This document shows, piece after piece, positions 8,346 to 17,131 of a DNA stretch of 56,570 nt. This DNA is from CAZYVD01 sp964651045 (GTDB lineage: Bacteria > Zhuqueibacterota > QNDG01 > DSAB01). The stretch covers positions 1 to 56,570 of the forward strand of contig CAZYVD010000012.1 in assembly GCA_964651045.1 (NCBI GenBank), given 5' to 3'. Each line of letters opens with the position of its first letter. The stretch's first letter is position 1. The notes under the pieces were generated by a model, which saw only the letters and a list, made by a program, of their open reading frames with translations, ran no database searches and was not told where the DNA came from. The position numbers were made by a program, and so were the translations under genes.

Positions 8346-9896
8346 ATGAAGACAAGAGTATTTAAAGGGTCATCATCATGGCTCATTTTGTTTTCACTAA
8401 TAGTTTTTAGCATACATCCTGGGCTCCTCCTGAGTCAGGATCTAACACCAGAGAAGAGATTTGCACTGGATTGGCTCAGTCGATCAAGCGTTATTAAAAA
8501 GTTCGGCACAATATCCGATGCAATATGGACATATAGTGAACTCGGACTCCAAGAATTCAAATCATCCAAACTCCTTGCAGAAACGCTGGAGAGAGAGGGA
8601 TTTAGAGTAGAGACAGGACTAGCAGGAATGCCAACATGCTTTGTTGCCTCATATGGATCAGGCAAACCTGTAATTGGAATACTCGGAGAATTCGATGCAC
8701 TTCCAATGCTCTCGCAAAAAGCCAGAGTTCCCAAAAAGGATCCTCTAATCGAAGGTGCCCCTGGACATGGATGTGGCCATAATACAATGGGAACCGCTGC
8801 TATAGCTGCTGCAATTGCTGTTAAAAGGGCTATGGAAAAATTTCACATAAAGGGAACGATTAAAATGTTCGGATCGCCAGCAGAGGAGATAGTTGTCAGC
8901 CGCCCCTATATGATAAGGGCAGGACTCTTCAACGATGTCGATGCAGTGATTGACAATCATGCGAGCAGCAGGTTTGGAACAGGATACGGCAGAAGTGGAA
9001 ATGCCCTGATCTCTGCAATCTTTACATTCAAGGGCAAGACTGCTCACAGTGCAGGAGCCCCCTGGGAAGGCAGGAGTGCTCTCGATGCAGTGGAATTGAT
9101 GAATGTTGCGACAAACTATCTGAGAGAACATTTTAAATATACATACCGTATGCACTATGTAATACTAGAGGGCGGTGAGGCTCCTAATGTTGTACCTGAC
9201 AGGGCAAGCGTCTGGTACTATGTCAGAAACACAGACGAAAGGGTAGAGGAGATGTTTCAAAGAGTGGTTAACTGTGCCAAAGGTGCTGCTCTTGCAACAG
9301 ATACAGAACTCGCAGAGGTCAGAATAATTGCTGCTGTACATCAGCGTCACTTCAACAAAGCTGCTGCAGAGCTGCTGCAGAAAAACATCGAACTTGTTGG
9401 AATGCCCGAATGGAGCAAAGACGATCACGATTTTGCAAGGGCTATTCAGAAAGAGCTTGGCAAAGAGGAAAAGGGCATGCCCACTCGTGTGGACTCTTTG
9501 AAAGATCCGAGTCATACAACATTTGTGGGCGGCGGATCATCCGATGTGGGTGATGTAACCCTTATTGCTCCCACTGCAACGATCCTTTTCCCTGTATGGG
9601 CTCCAGGAACAATAGCCCATCATTGGTCTGTGGTTGCATGCAATTTCGGATCAACCGCATGGAAAGGACTCAATGCAGGAGCAAAGGCCATGGCAGCTTC
9701 GGCAATAGATCTGTTGACAAAACCAGAAGAGTTGAAAAAATTGCGTGATGAGTTTGAGTCATACTCAAAGGATCATCCTTATAAGTCGTTCCTTCCTAAA
9801 GACTCCAAGCCACCGCTTGATATCAACAAGCCACTGATGGAAAAATGGCGTCCATTAATGAAAAAATATTATATCGATGTAAATCTAAAAAAATAA
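8346..9896 (+). CDS. Exported M20-family amidohydrolase (aminobenzoyl-glutamate hydrolase-like)
   Basis: A 516-residue M20 amidohydrolase of the AbgB/amidase subgroup, a two-metal enzyme cleaving amide bonds of N-acyl or N-aryl amino acids. A signal peptide (MKTRVFKGSSSWLILFSLIV) precedes the catalytic domain. Metal-site segments are GILGEFDALPML, GHGCGHNTMG, GSPAEE and VIDNHASSR. The dimerisation domain begins at TAHSAGAPWEGRSALDAVEL. The GHGCGHN cysteine and histidines are the signature of this branch, as distinct from dimetal M20 aminopeptidases. RBS AGGAGA precedes the ATG. In context it would release amino acids from acylated peptides produced by the neighbouring peptidases. The true substrate is unknown. 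Confidence 0.88.
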   Translation: MKTRVFKGSSSWLILFSLIVFSIHPGLLLSQDLTPEKRFALDWLSRSSVIKKFGTISDAIWTYSELGLQEFKSSKLLAETLEREGFRVETGLAGMPTCFVASYGSGKPVIGILGEFDALPMLSQKARVPKKDPLIEGAPGHGCGHNTMGTAAIAAAIAVKRAMEKFHIKGTIKMFGSPAEEIVVSRPYMIRAGLFNDVDAVIDNHASSRFGTGYGRSGNALISAIFTFKGKTAHSAGAPWEGRSALDAVELMNVATNYLREHFKYTYRMHYVILEGGEAPNVVPDRASVWYYVRNTDERVEEMFQRVVNCAKGAALATDTELAEVRIIAAVHQRHFNKAAAELLQKNIELVGMPEWSKDDHDFARAIQKELGKEEKGMPTRVDSLKDPSHTTFVGGGSSDVGDVTLIAPTATILFPVWAPGTIAHHWSVVACNFGSTAWKGLNAGAKAMAASAIDLLTKPEELKKLRDEFESYSKDHPYKSFLPKDSKPPLDINKPLMEKWRPLMKKYYIDVNLKK

Positions 9897-9911
9897 AGAG
9901 GAAAATCTTAA

Positions 9912-11546
9912 ATGAATCGAAGAAATCTTATCTTGACTCTGACCCTTACATTGATAACTATTGTTTTACACCTGCAATGTGAATCTAATGCTAAATATGA
10001 TGTGGCAATCTTAAACACCACAGTTATCTCTGGAGATGGAAATCCATGGTTTAGGGCAGACCTTGGTATTAAAAACGAAAAGATTTCATATATCGGCTCC
10101 CTGAAGCACATCTCAGCAAAAAAGATCATAGATGCAAATGGACTAATAGTCTGTCCTGGCTTTATAGACATTCATACTCACACAGATCGCGGTATAGACG
10201 AAATCCCAACTGCGGACAACTATCTACTTCAGGGGGTAACCACCGTTTTAGGAGGAAACTGCGGCTCTCATCCCTATCCCCTTAAAAATCTATTTAAAAG
10301 AATTCGAAAAAACGGAATCGCCATCAACTTTTGCTCTCTGATAGGTCACAATACGATAAGAAGAAAAGTAATGGGGCTCAGGAGAGAAAATCCAACTCCA
10401 GAACAGATGAAAGAGATGAAAGAATTAATAGATCAGGAAATGCGAATAGGTGCATTTGGGTTTTCTACTGGTCTGGCGTATATGCCAGGCACATATTCAA
10501 AGACAGATGAATTGATCGAACTTGCCGGAGTGGCTGCAAAATATGGAGGCTTCTATGCCTCACACATAAGAAACCAGGGAACAAAAATCACAGAGGCAAT
10601 CGAGGAGGCAATTCGAATCGGAGAAGCGAATAGAATGAGAGTGGAGATATCACACGTCAAACTGGCATCGGATGCTGTCTGGGGTAAAATCAAAATGATA
10701 ACAGACCCAATCGAGATGGCAAGAAAGAGGGGAGTAGAAGTAACAATCGATCAGTATCCATATACTGCAACAAGTTCTGGCTTTTCAAGCAGTCTTCCAT
10801 CCTGGTCATTGGAGGGGGGGCATGATGAATTTATTAAAAGGTTAGCAGATCCTAAAAACTACAACAGAATTAAAAAAGAGGTGATAAAGAGAAGATTGAC
10901 CTCTACTAAAAACATAAACAAATTAAAGACCATATACATAGCAAACTGTAAATACAATACTGAAATAGAAGGAAAAAACCTCGAAGAAATTCTCATTCAA
11001 AGAGCAATGGAGCCTACAATAGAAAATGGGGCAGACCTCATAATAGAGATTGTAAAAAATGGCGATGCCTCAGGTGTGTTTTTTCAGATGGATGAAAAAG
11101 ATGTTGAAACAATAATGCTGCTCAAATACAACATGATTGCTTCAGATGGAGGAATAGTAGAATTTGGAAAGGGCGTTCCTCACTGCCGAAATTATGGTAC
11201 TTTTCCAAGAATCATCAGAAGATATGTTTTTGAAAAGCATCTGCTAAAATTAGAAGATGCGATCCGTAAAATGACCTCCCTTCCGGCTCAGACTCTCAGG
11301 CTCACAGACCGCGGTATCATCAAAAAGGGAATGTATGCAGATCTTGTCATCTTTGATCCAAAAACAATTAAAGACACAGCAACATATTCCAACCCTCATC
11401 AATATCCAGAAGGAATCAAGTATGTTTTTGTAAACGGTAAAATAGCAGCCATAGATGGGAAACCTACTGGCAGATTAGCAGGCAAGATTCTATATGGACC
11501 GGGGAAGAAAAAATGGGAATTGCGTATATTTCGGTCTAAATTTTAA
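9912..11546 (+). CDS. N-acyl-D-amino-acid deacylase-like amidohydrolase, exported
   Basis: A 544-residue amidohydrolase of the D-aminoacylase/dihydroorotase branch, hydrolysing N-acyl amino acids. The N-terminus is hydrophobic (MNRRNLILTLTLTLITIV) followed by LHLQC, so it may be a signal peptide or an atypical lipoprotein. Metal and catalytic segments are GFIDIHTHTD (HxH), LGGNCGSH with the Cys seen in D-aminoacylases, GLAYMPGTYSKTDEL, YASHIRNQG, EISHVKLAS and a late ASDGG. The C-terminal composite beta domain ends GKIAAIDGKPTGRLAGKIL, as in the family. It follows the M20 gene by 15 bases and precedes the Tricorn gene by 34, so it is part of the peptide/acyl-amino acid operon. D-specificity is inferred from family resemblance only. 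Confidence 0.86.
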   Translation: MNRRNLILTLTLTLITIVLHLQCESNAKYDVAILNTTVISGDGNPWFRADLGIKNEKISYIGSLKHISAKKIIDANGLIVCPGFIDIHTHTDRGIDEIPTADNYLLQGVTTVLGGNCGSHPYPLKNLFKRIRKNGIAINFCSLIGHNTIRRKVMGLRRENPTPEQMKEMKELIDQEMRIGAFGFSTGLAYMPGTYSKTDELIELAGVAAKYGGFYASHIRNQGTKITEAIEEAIRIGEANRMRVEISHVKLASDAVWGKIKMITDPIEMARKRGVEVTIDQYPYTATSSGFSSSLPSWSLEGGHDEFIKRLADPKNYNRIKKEVIKRRLTSTKNINKLKTIYIANCKYNTEIEGKNLEEILIQRAMEPTIENGADLIIEIVKNGDASGVFFQMDEKDVETIMLLKYNMIASDGGIVEFGKGVPHCRNYGTFPRIIRRYVFEKHLLKLEDAIRKMTSLPAQTLRLTDRGIIKKGMYADLVIFDPKTIKDTATYSNPHQYPEGIKYVFVNGKIAAIDGKPTGRLAGKILYGPGKKKWELRIFRSKF

Positions 11547-11580
11547 ACTCTTAATATTACAAAAATAAGGAGGAAATTCA

Positions 11581-14500
11581 ATGAAAAGATTCATGTCTTT
11601 CTTGGTGAGCTCCCTTTTCGTTGTGATATCTCTGTGGTCATCAAACACAATGGGGATTGACATTCACGATACAAAGATGCTAACTCAGCCAGCCGTGAGC
11701 AGTGACCGCATAGCATTTGTATATGCAGGAGATCTCTGGACTGCGGATATCAATGGGAAGGATGTACGCCGTCTTACATCTGATGAAGGAATTGAGTCGA
11801 ATCCATTCTTTTCACCAGACGGTAAATTGATTGCATTCAGCGCCGAATATGATGGAAACATTGATGTATATGTAATACCTGTAGAGGGAGGAATCCCAAA
11901 ACGCCTCACATACCATCCATATTCAGACTATGTGTGCGGCTTTACACCGGATGGATCTTCAGTACTGTTTCGTTCTGCAAGAGACGTATTTACAAACAGA
12001 TACACGAGACTCTATACGGTTTCACTAAATGGTGGGCTGCCCAGAGCCTTAAAACTGCCAAACGGATATAAGGCATGCTATTCACCGGATGGTAAAAGAC
12101 TCGCATACAATCCCCTGTCAGAAAGATTTCGTCAGTGGAAAAACTACAGAGGCGGTACTGTATCTACCATCTGGCTCTATACCTTTAGTGATCATTCTGT
12201 AGAAAAAGTCCCACAGCCGGATGGCCGCTGCAATGATATCGATCCAATGTGGGTAGAGAGCAAGATCTACTTTCTCTCCGACAGAAACGGTGAATTCAAT
12301 CTTTTCTACTACAACACAGAATCAGGAGAAATCAGACAACTTACAAACTATAAAAATTATCCAATCATCGATGCCTCTTACGGGGATGGAAGGATAATTT
12401 ATGAGCAGGCAGGCCATCTCCATATCTTTGACTTAAAAACTCAGAAAAGTAAAAGACTGGTGGTAGGAGTGGCCTCAGATCTTCAAGAACTCAGGCCAAG
12501 GTATGTCAAGGGATCCAGATATGTACGAAACTCCTCTATCTCTCCATCGGGTGTAAGGGCAGCAATAGAGTTTCGGGGAGAGATAATCACACTGCCAGCA
12601 AAAAAGGGTGATCCGCGTAATCTAACACAAACCACTGGTGTACATGAACGCTATCCTGCCTGGTCGCCGGACGGAAAGTTCATTGCCTATTTTTCCGATG
12701 AATCGGGAGAGTATGCACTGCATATCCAGCCTCAGAATGGTAAGGGCAAAATCAGAAAATACAAGCTCAACGGCACCGGATTCTATAACGCACTCCTCTG
12801 GTCGCCGGATAGTAAAAAAATCACCTTCACAGATAATGGAAGAAATCTCTATTGGATCAATATCGAAAATGGGAAAATAAAAAAAATCGATCAGGAGATC
12901 ATCTACATGCCAGGAGCATTCGGAACAATAAAAGGAGTCTGGTCTCCTGATTCGAAATGGATCGCCTATACAATCAACACAAAGGCCTATATGCAGAAGA
13001 TATTTGTATATTCGCTGGATGATAAAAAATCATATCCCATTACAGACGGAATGAGCGATGCAAGCAATCCTGTATTCGATAAGAGCGGTAAATACCTCTA
13101 CTTTTTTGCTTCGACCGATGCAGGACCCGTTAAACACTGGTTTGCAATGTCCAACGCAGACATGGAGATGAGCAGGGCTATATATCTGGTAACTCTTCAA
13201 AAAGAGACCCAGAATCCCTTTGCAAAGGAGAGCGACGAAGAGAAGGTAAAAGAAGATGAAAATAAAAAAGAAAAAGAGGGCAAAAAGGAAGATAAGGAAC
13301 CTTCAATAAGGATTGATTTCGATGGTATGCAGAACAGGATAGTTGCATTTCCTATTAAATCAGGAAGTTACTCCTTACTACAATCAGGAAATGAGGGAGA
13401 GATATTCTACCTCGAAACTGAGAGGAACGGTACTGGATTGAGTGGAAGGTTGCACAAGTATGATCTCGACAAGAAAAAGGACACTGTAATATTAAACGGC
13501 GTTGATGATTATGAGATTTCTGCAGACAGGAAAAAACTTCTCTTCAGAAGCGGATCTTCAATGTATATTGCTGCCATATCAAATAAGATTGGCAAAGATA
13601 AAGATAGATTGAAAATCGATGCAGTACAGGTTAAAATTGATCCTGTGAGTGAATGGAGACAGATATTCTATGAAGCATGGCGCATAAACAGAGACTATTT
13701 TTATGATCCAAACTTCCACGGTACTGACTGGAACAAAATGAAAAAGAAATATGAAATCTTCCTTCCACACCTTGCATGCAGAAATGATCTGAATCGCGTA
13801 ATTCAATGGATGTGCAGCGAACTGTGTGTTGGACACCACAGAGTTGGTGGAGGCGACCGATTGAATGGTCCAGAACGCATACCTGGAGGGCTGCTTGGTG
13901 CAGACTATGAAATCAAAAATGGAATGTATGCATTCAAAAAGGTATATGGGGGTTTAAACTGGAATCCATCGCTTCGATCACCATTAAAACAGCCAGGAAT
14001 AGAAGTAAAGGATGGAGAGTATCTTCTGGCAGTAAATGGTAAGGAGTTAAGGCCTCCAGAAAACCTTTTTGCCCGCTTTGAGAATTGTGCTGGGAAAATA
14101 GTAGAGATAACTGTAGGCCCTTATCCCGACGGCAGAGAATCTCGCACATTAAAGGTTGTGCCAATATCAAATGAAAACAGTCTTAGAAACAGAGATTGGG
14201 TAGAAGAAAATATTAAAAAGGTCGACAAGGCTACAGGAGGCCGTGTTGCATATGTGTATGTTCCAAACACAACGAAGCTCGGACACACATATTTCAAGCG
14301 TTATTTCTTCCCTCAGACACATAAAGATGCAATCATAATCGATGAGAGGTTCAACGGCGGAGGACAGGTTGCAGACTACTATATAGACCATCTGCGGAGA
14401 CCCTTTATCTGCAACTGGGCATTGAGATATGGTGAAGACATTAGAACTCCCAGTGGAGCAATATTTGGCCCAAAGGTTATGCTGATCAATGAGACCGCAG

Positions 14501-14844
14501 GCTCTGGTGGCGATCTTCTACCATGGATGTTCCGAAAATTAAAGATTGGCAAACTCATTGGTAAGCGCACATGGGGCGGACTTGTGGGCATACTTGGCTT
14601 CCCTGTATTAATGGATGGTGGTTATATTACTGCTCCAAACCTTGCGATATGGACAGATGAAGGGTGGGTGGTCGAAAATGAGGGAGTCCCGCCCGATATA
14701 GAAATAGAACAGACCCCAAAAGAGGTGATTTCGGGCCATGACCCCCAGCTTGAGAAAGCCATTGAGGTCATCATGGAAGAGTTAAAAAAGAATCCACCAA
14801 AGACGCATACGCGTCCCCCATACCCGATCAGAGTTAGAAAGTAG
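11581..14844 (+). CDS. Tricorn protease homologue (S41 family), exported
   Basis: A 1087-residue Tricorn-type serine protease, which in characterised relatives trims oligopeptides. A signal peptide (MKRFMSFLVSSLFVVISLWS) is followed by a six-bladed beta-propeller with repeated SPDGK-type motifs (FSPDGKLIAF, YSPDGKRLAY, WSPDGKFIAYF) and a second propeller with WSPDSKKITF and WSPDSKWIAY. A PDZ segment lies near residues 740-860. The C-terminal peptidase S41 core has the nucleophile Ser in NETAGSGGDLLPW and ends with NEGVPPDIEIEQTPKEV. Between propeller 2 and the later part lies a very charged Lys/Glu linker (about residues 545-580: SDEEKVKEDENKK and on), also known from other Tricorn homologues. 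It ends the operon, followed 35 bases later by a hairpin terminator. The signal peptide suggests an envelope or extracellular role, unlike cytosolic archaeal Tricorn. Confidence 0.9.
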   Translation: MKRFMSFLVSSLFVVISLWSSNTMGIDIHDTKMLTQPAVSSDRIAFVYAGDLWTADINGKDVRRLTSDEGIESNPFFSPDGKLIAFSAEYDGNIDVYVIPVEGGIPKRLTYHPYSDYVCGFTPDGSSVLFRSARDVFTNRYTRLYTVSLNGGLPRALKLPNGYKACYSPDGKRLAYNPLSERFRQWKNYRGGTVSTIWLYTFSDHSVEKVPQPDGRCNDIDPMWVESKIYFLSDRNGEFNLFYYNTESGEIRQLTNYKNYPIIDASYGDGRIIYEQAGHLHIFDLKTQKSKRLVVGVASDLQELRPRYVKGSRYVRNSSISPSGVRAAIEFRGEIITLPAKKGDPRNLTQTTGVHERYPAWSPDGKFIAYFSDESGEYALHIQPQNGKGKIRKYKLNGTGFYNALLWSPDSKKITFTDNGRNLYWINIENGKIKKIDQEIIYMPGAFGTIKGVWSPDSKWIAYTINTKAYMQKIFVYSLDDKKSYPITDGMSDASNPVFDKSGKYLYFFASTDAGPVKHWFAMSNADMEMSRAIYLVTLQKETQNPFAKESDEEKVKEDENKKEKEGKKEDKEPSIRIDFDGMQNRIVAFPIKSGSYSLLQSGNEGEIFYLETERNGTGLSGRLHKYDLDKKKDTVILNGVDDYEISADRKKLLFRSGSSMYIAAISNKIGKDKDRLKIDAVQVKIDPVSEWRQIFYEAWRINRDYFYDPNFHGTDWNKMKKKYEIFLPHLACRNDLNRVIQWMCSELCVGHHRVGGGDRLNGPERIPGGLLGADYEIKNGMYAFKKVYGGLNWNPSLRSPLKQPGIEVKDGEYLLAVNGKELRPPENLFARFENCAGKIVEITVGPYPDGRESRTLKVVPISNENSLRNRDWVEENIKKVDKATGGRVAYVYVPNTTKLGHTYFKRYFFPQTHKDAIIIDERFNGGGQVADYYIDHLRRPFICNWALRYGEDIRTPSGAIFGPKVMLINETAGSGGDLLPWMFRKLKIGKLIGKRTWGGLVGILGFPVLMDGGYITAPNLAIWTDEGWVVENEGVPPDIEIEQTPKEVISGHDPQLEKAIEVIMEELKKNPPKTHTRPPYPIRVRK

Positions 14845-14879
14845 AAAAATAAACCGATTTATATCAACAGATAAAAAAG

Positions 14880-14910
14880 TGCCCCGGCTACTATGGCTCA
14901 AACCGGGGCA
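14880..14910. terminator. Bidirectional terminator between Tricorn and mlaD genes
   Basis: Stem TGCCCCGG (14880-14887) pairs with CCGGGGCA (14903-14910) around a 15-base loop. On the - strand it is followed directly by a T-rich run (CTTTTTTATC) and on the + strand by TCTTCTCTTTT, so it can stop transcription from both converging genes. Confidence 0.8.
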
Positions 14911-14942
14911 TCTTCTCTTTTGTTCTAATACAGATATCAAAG

Positions 14943-15779
14943 TTAAAATATAGAAAAATGAATATACTTCTTTGGATTTGCCCTGATGTCTCGAATCAGA
15001 GAATCAAGCTCTGTGGTTGTCTTTAGAAGCTGATCGTACAACCAGCGATCACTAATAAGCTTTCCGAATGTTCCCTGCTCCTGCTCCATTTTTACTGCAA
15101 TATCTCTGATGAGTAGAATCATGCTATCCAGATCGGCAACAACACTTCCAATTCTCATTGCTGTAGAATCCTGCTCAAGTCTTCTCGTCATCTTTTCCAG
15201 CCTGAAGAGTGCTGCATTGACCCTCTCTCTATTCTCTGAAAGAATCAATCTTGCTTCACCAGTAGTCATCTCAATATTATTCAATATGTTTTCAATCCTT
15301 GCTCTATCAAAAATTTTTCTCATGCTCATCAGTGTAGAGTCTGCCATGTATAGTGTGTGTTCAACCCTTGAAAGTATTGTTCCTAAATCTCCTTGCAAAC
15401 GTCCCGTAATTATCGAGTCGAGAACAGCAGGCTCATCATTATCTCCTGGATAAATGGAAATCTGTTTTCCACCCATGATCTCTTTGTTCTCCAGTATTAC
15501 TATCATGTCGGATTTCAGCACCACAGGCTTTCTTATCCAGAGTTGTACCTCGGCCCAATGCGGTTTTAATTCTATTTTTGCAACCCTACCCCTCTCAACC
15601 CCCCTTATTAGTACAGGATCTCCCTCTTCCAATCCTTTAACATCCTCAAACCTGACAGTAATGCTTATTCGATTCGAAAAAATTTCAAGCCTCCGGCCCC
15701 ATATTATGCTCAGTATGACAATGATGGCCGCTATAGAAACTACTATCCCTACCGAGATTTCTCTGTTCTTATCCGTCAT
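14943..15779 (-). CDS. MlaD/MCE-family protein
   Basis: A 278-residue protein with one N-terminal membrane anchor (IVVSIAAIIVILSIIWG) and a single MCE domain (about residues 38-115: VRFEDVKGLEEGDPVLIRGV, GRVAKIEL, MGGKQISIYPG). A long helical tail follows, as in MlaD-type subunits of lipid-trafficking ABC systems that move phospholipids between inner and outer membranes. The matching permease (MlaE) and ATPase (MlaF) are not in this window; here the gene is last in a housekeeping run behind hprK, starting 26 bases after hprK ends. The start ATG is preceded by TTGGAG. The context does not support a cognate Mla operon, so the permease and ATPase must lie elsewhere if the system is complete. Confidence 0.85.
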   Translation of the reverse strand: MTDKNREISVGIVVSIAAIIVILSIIWGRRLEIFSNRISITVRFEDVKGLEEGDPVLIRGVERGRVAKIELKPHWAEVQLWIRKPVVLKSDMIVILENKEIMGGKQISIYPGDNDEPAVLDSIITGRLQGDLGTILSRVEHTLYMADSTLMSMRKIFDRARIENILNNIEMTTGEARLILSENRERVNAALFRLEKMTRRLEQDSTAMRIGSVVADLDSMILLIRDIAVKMEQEQGTFGKLISDRWLYDQLLKTTTELDSLIRDIRANPKKYIHFSIF

Positions 15780-15805
15780 CTTCGATCTCCAATACAGACA
15801 GTAAA

Positions 15806-16795
15806 CTATTCAAAATCGTGTCCCAGGTACTTATCTAAAGCCTTGAGCTTCTTATCCATTATTTTTTTTAATTTTGTTTCAAAATCCCTTGCAGAATTCT
15901 GTCCATAAATTTTAAGGAGCTGATTCAGGGCTATTACTTCAACTATAACAGATATGTTCTTACCGGGATAGATTGGAAGCCTGACCAGAGGCGTTTCAAC
16001 TCCGAGAATGGATGCCGTTATATTGTCCATACCAAGCCTTTCATACTTTTCAGAATTGTCCCAGTCTACAAGTTCTACCTCAACCTCAATCCGTTTCTGT
16101 CTCCTCACGCCTCTTATTCCGAAAACCGATTTAATATCTATTATTCCAACTCCTCTTATCTCCATATTATATTCGAGAGTCTCATTTCCTTTGCCAATTA
16201 CGATATCATCGGTCTTCTTTATTACTGTTATAACATCATCTGCTACAAGCCTATGACCCCTTGCTATAAGATCGAGAGCTACTTCGCTCTTGCCGATTCC
16301 GCTTCTTCCTGTGATTAATATGCCTATACCATAAACATCCACAAGAGAACCATGAAGGATTGTCCTTGGGGCAAATTTTTCGGCAAGATAGTCTCCAATG
16401 ACACGAAAAGCTGTTGTTGTCTCAAACGGGGTGCGAAGAGTGGGAACTCTCTTTTCATTGGAAAACATGACAAACTCTGGAGTTGGTCTGTTCCCATTTG
16501 TTATAATGATACAGGGTATATCAAAGGAGAAAAACTTTTTTAGCCTTTCCACTCTCTGATCTTTTTTAAGTTTTCTTAAATAGGCAACCTCTGTATTTCC
16601 ACATATCTGAACCCTCTGAAATGTAAACAGGTCGGTAAATCCACTCAAGGCCAGTCCTGGACGATGAATCTCTTTTTCAGTAATCAGTTTATTCAGACCA
16701 TTTTCCCCTGAAACGAGCCTGAGCCTGAGCTCTTTCTTATTCTCCTCAAAGAGCGTTCTTACTGGAAAAGAGTCGTCTTTTCTCTTATTATCCAA
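15806..16795 (-). CDS. hprK: HPr kinase/phosphorylase
   Basis: A 329-residue bifunctional HPr kinase/phosphorylase, which phosphorylates or dephosphorylates a serine of HPr-type proteins. The N-terminal domain matches the family (SGENGLNKLITEKEIHRPGL). The C-terminal kinase has Walker A GRSGIGKS, the catalytic LVADDV segment and the signature EIRGVGIIDI. The start is a TTG at 16795: no ATG or GTG lies near the expected N-terminus, and AGGAG inside the end of hpf precedes it by about 11 bases. It lies 3 bases downstream of hpf. No HPr or PTS gene is present in this window, so the partner is unknown; many non-PTS bacteria keep HprK for a regulatory HPr-like protein. Confidence 0.93.
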   Translation of the reverse strand: MDNKRKDDSFPVRTLFEENKKELRLRLVSGENGLNKLITEKEIHRPGLALSGFTDLFTFQRVQICGNTEVAYLRKLKKDQRVERLKKFFSFDIPCIIITNGNRPTPEFVMFSNEKRVPTLRTPFETTTAFRVIGDYLAEKFAPRTILHGSLVDVYGIGILITGRSGIGKSEVALDLIARGHRLVADDVITVIKKTDDIVIGKGNETLEYNMEIRGVGIIDIKSVFGIRGVRRQKRIEVEVELVDWDNSEKYERLGMDNITASILGVETPLVRLPIYPGKNISVIVEVIALNQLLKIYGQNSARDFETKLKKIMDKKLKALDKYLGHDFE

Positions 16796-16798
16796 CGT

Positions 16799-17110
16799 TT
16801 ATTGGGCTCCTGCCTTTTCATGTTTATGTTCTTTTAAACGGGACTTGTATTTCTTTATCTGTCTCTCCATCTTCTCTACTGCCAGATCAATAGATTTAAT
16901 CATATTCTCGGATCTCTCATGAGCAGAAAGCACTGTCCCATATACTTGTATATTTATCTCAGCAATTCTATCCTTCTTTTCCCAGCTCAATATTACATCT
17001 GCTTCCAATATTCCATCAAAATATTTTTTCAAACGTGATATTTCATTTTCTGTATGTTTCTTAATTTTTTCTGAAAGTCTGAAACGCCGAGCAGTGATAT
17101 TTATACGCAT
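16799..17110 (-). CDS. hpf: Short ribosome hibernation-promoting factor
   Basis: A 103-residue protein of the HPF/YfiA family, which binds the 30S decoding region and inactivates ribosomes when growth stops. The family core is clear: MRINITARRFRLSEKIKKH, KYFDGILEADVILSWEK, AEINIQVYGTVLSAHE, and IDLAVEKMERQIKKYKSRLK. It is the short form, lacking the C-terminal dimerisation domain of long HPF. It is 3 bases upstream of hprK and 21 bases downstream of the recombinase gene. The ATG is preceded by AGGAGATAATTT. Confidence 0.92.
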   Translation of the reverse strand: MRINITARRFRLSEKIKKHTENEISRLKKYFDGILEADVILSWEKKDRIAEINIQVYGTVLSAHERSENMIKSIDLAVEKMERQIKKYKSRLKEHKHEKAGAQ

Positions 17111-17131
17111 AAATTATCTCCTCCTTTGTTT

